Positions 19,572 through 27,769 of a stretch of 34,023 bases of DNA are shown piece after piece. A program made the position numbers and the translations under genes. The notes beneath the pieces were generated by a model. It was not told where the DNA came from. It was given only the letters and a program-made list of their open reading frames with translations, and searched no databases. The DNA is taken from positions 1 through 34,023 of the IMG/VR virus record IMGVR_UViG_3300031857_000718, one strand, 5' to 3'. Position 1 is the first letter of the stretch. Each line of letters starts with the position of its first letter. The DNA comes from a virus.

Positions 19572-20543
19572 TTAGACAGCGACCGTAGCCTGCGTCTTCA
19601 GGATGCGGTAGCGAGCGCCTGCATTGTCGAGCAGGAGCGAGCCAAAGCGCATCTTGTAGCCGACCAGTGCCTTCTGAGCGAGCGGATCGGTGTGATCGCC
19701 GCCAGGAGCCACGAAGTACGACTGAAGCGTCTGCGAATCGCCAATCGTGTAAGCGTCTGGTCCGAGGAACAGAGCGGTGTACACGTTGCCGCTCGAAGCA
19801 CCAGCGGTCGAGTAGACCTTGGCATCCGAGGAGACGATGAAGCGCACGCCAGCGAACATACCAATCTCATTCGTGAGAAGTGGCGTGTTGTTGACGTACT
19901 TGTTTGCCTCGATCCAGCCGCTCACGCTGGTGTCTGACACGAGGTCATACTCCTGCGAAGGGTGGATGATGCAGCGATACGTGCCGTCAGCAAACTGAGG
20001 AACGTTCGCACCCTTGAGGCGGGCAACCATGTTCTTGACGAATGCGCCCGTGAGCACACCCGCCGTAGCAACCGCGCTGTTGGCGGTGTTCGCCGTAAGC
20101 GTTGTCGCACCAGTGGCGCCAAAAATGGCGCTGGTGAGAGCGGTGCTGTGGATCTCGTCGCGGACAAGAACGTCCATCGAGCGGGTTGCATTGTAAGCAA
20201 TGCGCTCCGCGGCAATGGAGATCAGGTCATGCGGTGAGTCGATCTGAGCGAGGTCAGAGACTGCCACCGTTGCACCAAACTGCTTGGCGGTGAAGTACTC
20301 GGACGAAATCGTCAGTTCGTTGTCGGTTGGAGCGGTGCCTTCCGTGAGCGCCGTCGTGTTGACCGCGAGGTCAGCGTAGCGGGCGTAGCGGAGGGTGTTC
20401 GTCCCCTTAATGAAGCGAGCAGGGACATAAAGCCCTGGCATCGCGTGGACGGCACGTGCTCGTAGTTCCTCTGCGGCTCGAGCAGAAACAAGTTCCTGTA
20501 CGAGATCAGAAAAACCCGAGGTTGCCGTAGTGGTCGTAGCCAT
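19572..20543 (-). CDS. Major capsid protein, N4-gp56/P22-coat family
   Basis: Predicted 323 residues. AAGGAGA lies 7-8 bases before ATG 20543. Family marks: LVSARAAEELRARAVHAMPGLY, the TLRYARYADL region, GATVAVSDLAQIDSP, RSMDVLVRDEIHS, and VPQFADGTYRCIIHPSQEYDL. These fit the N4-gp56 family of HK97-fold coat proteins. It assembles with the scaffold just upstream into the T-number shell. The rich Ala/Thr N-terminus (MATTTTATSGF) is usual. It has the clean two-codon-choice look of a highly expressed gene and its own leader and trailing hairpin. Confidence 0.93.
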   Translation of the reverse strand: MATTTTATSGFSDLVQELVSARAAEELRARAVHAMPGLYVPARFIKGTNTLRYARYADLAVNTTALTEGTAPTDNELTISSEYFTAKQFGATVAVSDLAQIDSPHDLISIAAERIAYNATRSMDVLVRDEIHSTALTSAIFGATGATTLTANTANSAVATAGVLTGAFVKNMVARLKGANVPQFADGTYRCIIHPSQEYDLVSDTSVSGWIEANKYVNNTPLLTNEIGMFAGVRFIVSSDAKVYSTAGASSGNVYTALFLGPDAYTIGDSQTLQSYFVAPGGDHTDPLAQKALVGYKMRFGSLLLDNAGARYRILKTQATVAV

Positions 20544-20563
20544 CTACATTCTCCTTCGTTTAT

Positions 20564-21124
20564 TTATCTGCTAAATGGGTTACCAAGAGCCTTCAATCGC
20601 TCAGCGATATCGGCGCTCGTTGGCTTTGCCTTTTCCACAACAGGCTCACGTCGTGGATTGTTTGGATCAATGCGAGGCTCCGACTCTTGCTCTGTAACGC
20701 GGGAGTCAAGGAACTTCTCAAAGGCGGCTGCTCGAGCCTCCTCGTCCAAGTTCGCAGTGTCCTGGCGGAACTGTGCGTAGAGTGGGTGCTGCCTTGCGAG
20801 CCGCTCCTGACGGGCTTCCTCTTGCTGTCGAGCAAGGGTATCCTCTAGTGCCTTGATCTTGAGTTGAGCCTTCTCGTATTCCGAGAGGTTCTTCTCTTCG
20901 ATCTCAGCCTTCCACCGCTTGAGGTCCTCGGCTTCCTTCTTCAAGGCGTCGAGTTCCTTCTTGGTGGCGGTCAGGGCTTGGTCCTTACCAGCCAGCCGCT
21001 TCTTGTAAGTGGCGACATCCTCGCCCTCAGCCTGAGTGGGCGTCTCCTCGACGGCTGCCTCAACAGCCTCGACAGGAGCATTAGCCGACTCTACTGGAGC
21101 CTGAGTCACGACTTCATCGGGCAT
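20564..21124 (-). CDS. Capsid scaffolding protein
   Basis: Predicted 186 residues, acidic and rich in Glu, Lys and Ala. A long coiled coil covers about residues 38-110 (YKKRLAGKDQALTATKKELD and on), and the C-terminus is basic with a short helix (DIAERLKALGNPF). This composition and the place just before the capsid gene define a scaffold. It would fill the prohead and leave before DNA packaging. No protease gene is visible nearby, so scaffold exit probably does not need cleavage. Confidence 0.88.
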   Translation of the reverse strand: MPDEVVTQAPVESANAPVEAVEAAVEETPTQAEGEDVATYKKRLAGKDQALTATKKELDALKKEAEDLKRWKAEIEEKNLSEYEKAQLKIKALEDTLARQQEEARQERLARQHPLYAQFRQDTANLDEEARAAAFEKFLDSRVTEQESEPRIDPNNPRREPVVEKAKPTSADIAERLKALGNPFSR

Positions 21125-21143
21125 TACTGTTCTCCTACTTCCT

Positions 21144-21160
21144 CCCCAGATTTTCTGGGG
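21144..21160 (-). promoter_or_regulatory. Hairpin before the scaffold gene
   Basis: A 7-bp stem (CCCCAGA/TCTGGGG, 21160-21154 with 21150-21144 reading leftward, loop AAA) in the 43-base gap between the 1208-residue gene and the scaffold gene. No T tract follows. AGGAAGTAGGAG downstream is the ribosome-binding region. It may protect the scaffold-capsid mRNA or mark a processing site. Confidence 0.5.
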
Positions 21161-21167
21161 TTATTCA

Positions 21168-24100
21168 TTATTGACCGAAGCGGTTATACTTCGGGTCGTC
21201 TGGATTCGGTATTACCTCACCAAACACATCTTCAATGGCTCGGACGATTACCTGGGCAGACCCGACGACTGTACCGCGTCCAATCTGCTCGTTGATTCGC
21301 CTGAGCGCATCGTCCCATTGAACGCCCCTGCCTTCGGCTCCTGGCTCGATTGCGGACTTCCGCATCCATGCTGGGACGCTGAAGCCAATCTGAGACGGAA
21401 TCGCGGGGAACAGCATGTTGATGAAGTAGAGGAGGTCAGGCTGGTTATTGATGAAATCAATAAGGCTGCCGTCTCCGTACTCCAACTCAGTCTGCACCGC
21501 TTCGGAGATCTCGCGGTAGGCGTTAAAACCAGCGCCTACTCGCTCTCCACCGATCAGTGGCGTCTTTGCGGGAACAAATGGAATTCTCGTGAATAGAGCA
21601 CGAGAGAACTCTGGGATGATCTTCGTTGTCATGTAGGACAGCGGGTACACCCCAAGGAACGGGTGGTTGAATGATCGAACAAGGTATGGGATTTCCTGCG
21701 CATAGTAGATCGACCGATTGGCAACCTTTGCCCCCTGGTCGAACGCGTACTTGAAGGCATCGACAGCCTCGTAGTATGTCTGGATCTCGCCTTCCGACGC
21801 GTTAGCCATTCGCTCTAGGACGTGCTTTCCAGCAATGTCGTCAACGTACTTTGCGGCTGCAACTGGGTCATTCCTGATCGCGTAGTCTACCGCAAGATTG
21901 TAGGCAATCTCGTATGGGTCATCGGTCTTATAGAAATCCTTCAGATTCTCAATGGTCTTTGGTGCGCGGATCTCAAGGTCCTTGACAAACCTCTCCGCAG
22001 CCTCACGAGAAGCGATCTTCTCAAACGCACCGCGCTTTCTGCCGCTTACGTCGGTAATTAACTTAAATGTTTTGGTGTTGTTTAGTTTCTCCAGCGCGGT
22101 CAGGAAGTCCTGGTTTCTCCATGCAACTTCTGCCGTTGTGTGCATGGTGGCACGGGCAATAGACTGTTGCATGTCCCCGAACTCGCGGATGACAGAACGC
22201 TTTCCAGCAAATGCCCTGGAGATAATCCTGGACTTGTTCTGGGCAATGATCTCATCGCGGGTGTCACCGTAAATTCCTCGTAGGTACTGGAAGAACTTCG
22301 GCTCGATGTTCTCTTGTACGTATCGGAAAAATGGGTTGAGGAACGAGAACCTAAACAGCGGATACGCAAAGTCTGTAACAATCATGATCCATGGAGCCTG
22401 GGTCTTGACACCAGCAGTGAGGCGTGGTATAATCCCTACCTGTGAGAGATCTCCATCGTATGCTCGAAGAACTGCGCGAAGGGCTGGATTCCTTTGTGTT
22501 CCAACGCCTCTGGACAGGCGGGCATACGCTGCGTCTCCAAGCGTTGCAACGGCGATCCTGTCAATGTCTCCAGTAATGGTCGAGATTCCAGCAAGTCCCT
22601 TGATCTGGATGTTCTTCTCGGTTGCCGCCCTATGCAGCGCGACCCATAGGTCACGAGCCTCGTACTTTGAAACCCCGACGTTTGCTGATGTCAGCAAGAA
22701 TCGCTCGTATGCACGCTGTCGGATAACTGCGGATCGTCGCTCTCCAAAGGCAGTCTGGACAATCTTCTGGAATGCATTACGCTTGTCGGCAAGACCAGTT
22801 GACGCATCGAGTGCAATGCCAGGCTTAAATGCGTCATCGGCAAGATCGGCAAATGGAGCAACGACCTTGGTGACAATTTCTCGACCAGACGACGTTTCGA
22901 TGACGTCGAAGGTCTCCTTCAGACCGCCCTCTGGGGCGAGCGCGAGTCGGTATCCAATCCTGGCAGCACGTCGCTGCAAGTCCTGGACAGACCGAGGAAG
23001 TTTCGCCAATGTCTTCGCATCAATAACCTCAACCCGAACCGCGTCGTCCTCGAGGAACTTAATGAGGCGCTTTTGGTCCAACTCCCCTGCTGGAGTGTTT
23101 CCGAAGCGGGCGTATAGTTCATCATACTTCGCAACGGCGGCACGCATGATATCCTGCGCCTTCTCTGGAGATGCATTCTTAATCTTAGAGATAAGTGAGG
23201 AAACCTCAGAGTTGGTGATGGATCGAGTGCCAGCAAGCGTAAGTCGTTCTACAAGACCAATCTGCTCTACTGTTTGTGTTGTTTTGGATACACCTGCCGC
23301 TCGGATCTCACCAATCTCTCGGCGAATCCTACCGAATGCCTGCTGTCGGCTCCACTCGAGCGCATCGAGTGCCGACTCACGACCCTTCGACCCCTTGGCG
23401 GCGGCGCCAGTCACTTTTCCCATGACTGATCGAACGATTGGCGCAGCAGCCTCGTCGGACAAGCCGAAGGCGTACTTTACCCACTCGCTAACTTGCGCTT
23501 GGGCGGCAGCCGCGTCATCGACCAGGTTGTTAAGTTCCAACTTATTCTCTCGGATAATTCGTGCCGCGTCAGCGTCGATGTCGTCGGTGAAGTGGCTAGA
23601 TCGAGCCTTTAGGACTTCGACAATGCCACGGTCCTTGACCTCTGTGCTGACGACACGCTCCTGAATGCGGCGCTGGAGCAGGGTCACTGCATCGAACGCC
23701 TCGTCCTCAGTCATGCCACCCTTTACCTTGCCGACGATCTCATCAAATCCAGCGGGGTTATCTGGGAAGATTCCATCCCAGATCTCACGAGCCTTCTTCA
23801 GTGAAGCAACCTTCTCGCCCTTGACGGCTAGGCGCGGGTCGGCAGCGGTGACGATGGTGTTAAATACGTCCTCTGCGCTTTCGCCAGCGGACAGCATCGA
23901 GTCTGCGACGTATCCATTACGGGCTGCTGACTTCTCGAGACCAGCAAGCACCGAACTAATGTTTGTATTTGCCTCTTCTGCCAGGTTGACATTTTTGCCG
24001 TTAACTACCTTCTTCACTCCGCCAGCAACAGTGTTCAATTCGTCCCACATGTTGGTGTCGACGGAAGAGCGAAGAACCTTTTGTGCTCGGTTTGCCGCGA

Positions 24101-24794
24101 TCTTGAGCATTGTTTCTTCGGCAGTTGTGGCGACCTTTGTCGCGGCACGTACTCCTTTTGCGGCAACGCTAAACGGCTTGGTAATCCATGTGGCGGGGAT
24201 GTAGTTCAGTGGGTCAAGCACCAGCGAAAGGGCGAGAGCGCCAAAGCCGTCGCCGTACGTCTTGCCGCTTTCCTGCAACTTTGCGGCAGCCTCTCCATGC
24301 TTGCCCTGTCGGATGAGATTTTGAACTTCAGACGGAAGTTCCATGAACGCGTCTGTTCCTGGCTGTCGGTATCTAACCTTAAACTCAGCCATCCCGCGCT
24401 CGACGATGTCGCCAGGGAGAGCCAAGGCGCTAAGCGCCAGGTTTCCAGCGCCCTCAAGACCCTTGATTGGGATGTTGGCAATGTCTCCGATCTTTGGACC
24501 GCCAGGGATTCCGATCTTTGATACGGCATCAGTTGCGCTTCCGACAAAGTCGGCAATGTTGTTTCCAACAAGTGGGATTGCACGAACAAGACCCCCAGCA
24601 AGACCAGTGGCTGCGCCAGCCAATTGACCAGCGGCAGATGTCACTTCCTCTGGCTTTCCGCCAAATGAAACATCGAACTTTCCTGGTGTTTCCGAGGTTT
24701 GCTGGGACTTCGACGAGGCAACAGCAATCCTAGGAATCTTAATCGATACCTGAGAACTCCTAGTGCCGCGATTCGGGTCAACGATTGATGGCAT
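21168..24794 (-). CDS. Giant internal virion (ejection-type) protein
   Basis: Predicted 1208 residues, TAATG-coupled to the gene upstream. Residues about 52-130 are Gly/Ala-rich amphipathic segments (GQLAGAATGLAGGLVRAIPLV). A long helical centre follows. The C-terminal 400 residues have aromatic, membrane-like patches (FAYPLFRFSFLNPFFRY, about 800-820; SFNHPFLGVYPLSYM, about 1035-1050). I recall such C-terminal patches from large inner-core or polyvalent proteins of phages. It probably enters the cell with DNA and forms a channel. No lysozyme or polymerase motif was seen. Confidence 0.7.
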   Translation of the reverse strand: MPSIVDPNRGTRSSQVSIKIPRIAVASSKSQQTSETPGKFDVSFGGKPEEVTSAAGQLAGAATGLAGGLVRAIPLVGNNIADFVGSATDAVSKIGIPGGPKIGDIANIPIKGLEGAGNLALSALALPGDIVERGMAEFKVRYRQPGTDAFMELPSEVQNLIRQGKHGEAAAKLQESGKTYGDGFGALALSLVLDPLNYIPATWITKPFSVAAKGVRAATKVATTAEETMLKIAANRAQKVLRSSVDTNMWDELNTVAGGVKKVVNGKNVNLAEEANTNISSVLAGLEKSAARNGYVADSMLSAGESAEDVFNTIVTAADPRLAVKGEKVASLKKAREIWDGIFPDNPAGFDEIVGKVKGGMTEDEAFDAVTLLQRRIQERVVSTEVKDRGIVEVLKARSSHFTDDIDADAARIIRENKLELNNLVDDAAAAQAQVSEWVKYAFGLSDEAAAPIVRSVMGKVTGAAAKGSKGRESALDALEWSRQQAFGRIRREIGEIRAAGVSKTTQTVEQIGLVERLTLAGTRSITNSEVSSLISKIKNASPEKAQDIMRAAVAKYDELYARFGNTPAGELDQKRLIKFLEDDAVRVEVIDAKTLAKLPRSVQDLQRRAARIGYRLALAPEGGLKETFDVIETSSGREIVTKVVAPFADLADDAFKPGIALDASTGLADKRNAFQKIVQTAFGERRSAVIRQRAYERFLLTSANVGVSKYEARDLWVALHRAATEKNIQIKGLAGISTITGDIDRIAVATLGDAAYARLSRGVGTQRNPALRAVLRAYDGDLSQVGIIPRLTAGVKTQAPWIMIVTDFAYPLFRFSFLNPFFRYVQENIEPKFFQYLRGIYGDTRDEIIAQNKSRIISRAFAGKRSVIREFGDMQQSIARATMHTTAEVAWRNQDFLTALEKLNNTKTFKLITDVSGRKRGAFEKIASREAAERFVKDLEIRAPKTIENLKDFYKTDDPYEIAYNLAVDYAIRNDPVAAAKYVDDIAGKHVLERMANASEGEIQTYYEAVDAFKYAFDQGAKVANRSIYYAQEIPYLVRSFNHPFLGVYPLSYMTTKIIPEFSRALFTRIPFVPAKTPLIGGERVGAGFNAYREISEAVQTELEYGDGSLIDFINNQPDLLYFINMLFPAIPSQIGFSVPAWMRKSAIEPGAEGRGVQWDDALRRINEQIGRGTVVGSAQVIVRAIEDVFGEVIPNPDDPKYNRFGQ

Positions 24795-27769
24795 TAACGA
24801 CTACCCCCTAGAGGTCGGTTGGTTGATGGCACGGTTGATGGAGCCATCGGGCTAATTCCAGAAAGTACTTGCTGTCGTTCCCTTGTGGAGTCTCCAGAGA
24901 CCTTCTGTAGTGCCCCAGACGCAAGACCAATTACTGGTGGCTTTTGAATGTTAATCGGAGACAACAGGGAGATCGGGGTTGATGTCCCAGTCAATGAGGC
25001 ACGCTCGGATGCCCTAAAGTCAACGATTGGTTGAGCCGACATCAAACTTGTTGGGGTCTGGATCGGCGTCATGGTCTTAATCCTGGATGCGGCAATGTCT
25101 GGATTTGCGGCTGATGATATATTAGAGTTCCTAAAGAAGTAACTCTGAATTGCCGTTGATGTATCTGCGCCAGATGACTGAGGAACCTTCACGACTCCAG
25201 AGTCAACGTACGGCTTAATTGATGGAGTGTCCACCAACTTAGATACGTCGATTGTCTTTGGGAAGAACTGCTTGCTTTCTGGTGCAGCCTCTCCAGTCTT
25301 CGGGTCGCCAATCGCGGTTGCAGATTCCTTGCGTACGAATACGCCAGGGGATACCTGCTCATAGGCATCGGCGTAGTTGACACGCTTGAACACCCATGAT
25401 CCAGGGGTTGCTCCCTGGGCAATAATCGAGGCGGTCTTCTGCTTTCCATTCTCCACAGCGCCAGAGCCAAGGAACTGGTCAAATGCGTTCGGGACGTTGG
25501 CTGGTGTTTGCTCCTTGGTCAATCGGCTCTCGCCATAACCAACGTCAAACCGACCAGCACGCTCGTTATAGATCGCAACGTCATTCTCAATTGCAGTCTT
25601 CTGCTCCTCCGAGAAGGAATACGTGATTGCATCAAGGGTCTGCTTGGTGATTACCGACCGTGCGTCTCCAGTTCTCCACGCTTCCTGTCCGACGATTGCC
25701 ACGCTTTGGGCAACCTCTACAGGCTTCTCATTCCTGTACCGAACTGCCGTCGCAAGATCCGCACCCTTAATGAGTTTGTTTCCATCGACTGCCGCCTCGT
25801 TGAGTTCGAACGTAACACGCGTAGGGTTGCCGTTTGCATCGAACTCTGGTGCGCCACCGTTTCGCATCTGGATCGGCGGCTTCGTGTATGTCTTGCCATC
25901 TGAGCCAACCCAAATCTTGGTGTCTGGGTAGTAGTATCCCCATGTGGCGTTCTTAATCTCAGATCCGCGGAGCGTCCCTACAACTGGGATTCCCTGTCGG
26001 ATGGTTGCGCGGACATTGCCGTTAGCGTTTCGCTCGGCAAACATGAACTCACCAGCGCCCTGATCAGCCTGTCGGATTCCAATCGTGGTCCCAACGCCAG
26101 AAGCGTCAACAAACCGTACAGCCTTTCCCTCCTTGAGAAGGGTCGACATTTGCGTAGTCTTTGCAGCATTCTCGGATTCGAGTTGGCTATTTGTCCTTGG
26201 ATCCCCGTCGGCAGCCTGCCTCGGGATAATGTAGTCTAGGAGGGTGGATCCGATGGCGCCAATCTCACCGCCAGCAGCACCGACCTCGTACACTGCTCGC
26301 TCATTGGAAATCAGTCCAGCAAACACGCTGCTGGATGTTGGAGCGATTCCCTTTCCAAAAAATCCAGTGCTCTGACCGCTGAGGAACTTTAGCCAGTCCT
26401 TATTGATGCTCTCGATGACTGAGTCGTCACCATTAGCCTTACCAATGAGTTCCAATTTCTTGTCGAACGCATCCTCGTAATCTTCTAGGGTCGTATCCTG
26501 ACGAGTGTATCGTGCAATCTCGGTAGCATCATTTCGAAGGGACATTGCCTCTCCAGAGTCAGCCCCGATAGACTTTGCTGTGGCAACAAGACCCTTTGCG
26601 TTATCTCGGTATTCCGAAAGCGCGGCATCAAAGTCTGCCTGCGCGGATGGGTTGATGTCGAAGTATCGAACCATTGCAAATGGATCTGCCGCAAGGAGGC
26701 TATTTAATGTAACTCCTTCGGTCATTGTCCTAAGCGACGAGGCGGCAGCACCAGTGACATACACGGCAGCCTGGGCAGCAAAGGCATCTAGGACGTCTCG
26801 TGACGCCTTGGTGTTAGCCTCTCGAGCCTTGTACAACTCATTACCAGCCTTCTCTCGAAGACCAGACAAGGTATTCGCATATGATCGAATGTTGTTTTGG
26901 ATTGTATCATAGAGTTCCCCGCCAGTGATCCCCTCGGCGGCAAGGTCAGCCAACTTCGAACGTGCCCAGGCGAGATAGTTTTCTGTCTTCTTAATCTGCG
27001 TTCCAGTTGGCTTATCCTGCGCAGCAAGAACCTTACCATACTCTTTGTCGATCTCTCGATTCCAGATTGTGGTAAACAGTTTATCCTTCAGATCGAACGC
27101 GGTCGGTGACTCTGGATCAATGCCGCCAAACGCAGCAAGAACTCGGTTCTTGTACTCGTCACCGCTCAGGCTTCCGTTGTTAAGGGACGCTGCCTCTCGG
27201 TCCATGATTGCATCGGCTCGAAGAACAAGCGCATTCTCCTGCGGTGTTCCCTCTAGGAGACCAATAGCAGAGTCTGTCTTGCTAAGCAATTCTTCGTATG
27301 TAACAGATCCGTTCTTGTATTGTTTTGCTACAATGTCCACATACTCTGCTGTCTTATTGGCAAGAAGAGCCTGGTACTCGATTCGCTCATCTTCGCTAAG
27401 GTCACCACTTCTAAGCAGTTCTGAAATCTGATCGTAAAACTCCCCAAAGTTGTCACCCATGCTCGCATTAAAAGAAGTGGTAACAGCCTGAGCCTGGCGA
27501 CCGCGCTCCTGTCTAAGGGCGTTCTCCCGCATGTTCACATAGTAGGCGTACTCGGATGAGTTAGGGTCAAGACCTTCTAGTCGTGAGTCAATGTATGCTT
27601 CGATATCTGCGCCCTGCGGGACAGAACCATTGTACTCAGTCTGATCCTGAAATGCGTTAAGCAGCGCACGCTCGTTCATCGAGATGCTCTGCTGAACTAG
27701 ATTGCTAATGAATCCGCTAAGATTAGAAGATCCAGTAGTTGCTCGTCCGAACCGTCCTCGTCGTGCCAT
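24794..27769 (-). CDS. Large helical virion protein
   Basis: Predicted 991 residues, TAATG-coupled to the portal gene. Residues to about 500 are mostly charged helices (LISLLRSGDLSEDERIEYQALL type), followed by a mixed beta part about 560-840 (RQADQGAGEFMFAE; RVTFELNEAAVDG) and a Pro/Ser-rich end. It has no membrane helix and no enzyme motif I recognise. The place between portal and the 1208-residue protein suggests an inner-core partner or tail-sheath-like component of a short tail. Confidence 0.65.
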   Translation of the reverse strand: MARRGRFGRATTGSSNLSGFISNLVQQSISMNERALLNAFQDQTEYNGSVPQGADIEAYIDSRLEGLDPNSSEYAYYVNMRENALRQERGRQAQAVTTSFNASMGDNFGEFYDQISELLRSGDLSEDERIEYQALLANKTAEYVDIVAKQYKNGSVTYEELLSKTDSAIGLLEGTPQENALVLRADAIMDREAASLNNGSLSGDEYKNRVLAAFGGIDPESPTAFDLKDKLFTTIWNREIDKEYGKVLAAQDKPTGTQIKKTENYLAWARSKLADLAAEGITGGELYDTIQNNIRSYANTLSGLREKAGNELYKAREANTKASRDVLDAFAAQAAVYVTGAAASSLRTMTEGVTLNSLLAADPFAMVRYFDINPSAQADFDAALSEYRDNAKGLVATAKSIGADSGEAMSLRNDATEIARYTRQDTTLEDYEDAFDKKLELIGKANGDDSVIESINKDWLKFLSGQSTGFFGKGIAPTSSSVFAGLISNERAVYEVGAAGGEIGAIGSTLLDYIIPRQAADGDPRTNSQLESENAAKTTQMSTLLKEGKAVRFVDASGVGTTIGIRQADQGAGEFMFAERNANGNVRATIRQGIPVVGTLRGSEIKNATWGYYYPDTKIWVGSDGKTYTKPPIQMRNGGAPEFDANGNPTRVTFELNEAAVDGNKLIKGADLATAVRYRNEKPVEVAQSVAIVGQEAWRTGDARSVITKQTLDAITYSFSEEQKTAIENDVAIYNERAGRFDVGYGESRLTKEQTPANVPNAFDQFLGSGAVENGKQKTASIIAQGATPGSWVFKRVNYADAYEQVSPGVFVRKESATAIGDPKTGEAAPESKQFFPKTIDVSKLVDTPSIKPYVDSGVVKVPQSSGADTSTAIQSYFFRNSNISSAANPDIAASRIKTMTPIQTPTSLMSAQPIVDFRASERASLTGTSTPISLLSPINIQKPPVIGLASGALQKVSGDSTRERQQVLSGISPMAPSTVPSTNRPLGGSR

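Noticed and set aside
22306-23664. A 452-codon open frame on the plus strand
   Set aside because: It lies opposite the 1208-residue virion gene, has the Ser/Arg/Ala-rich make-up of an antisense shadow, and has no ribosome-binding site or operon context.
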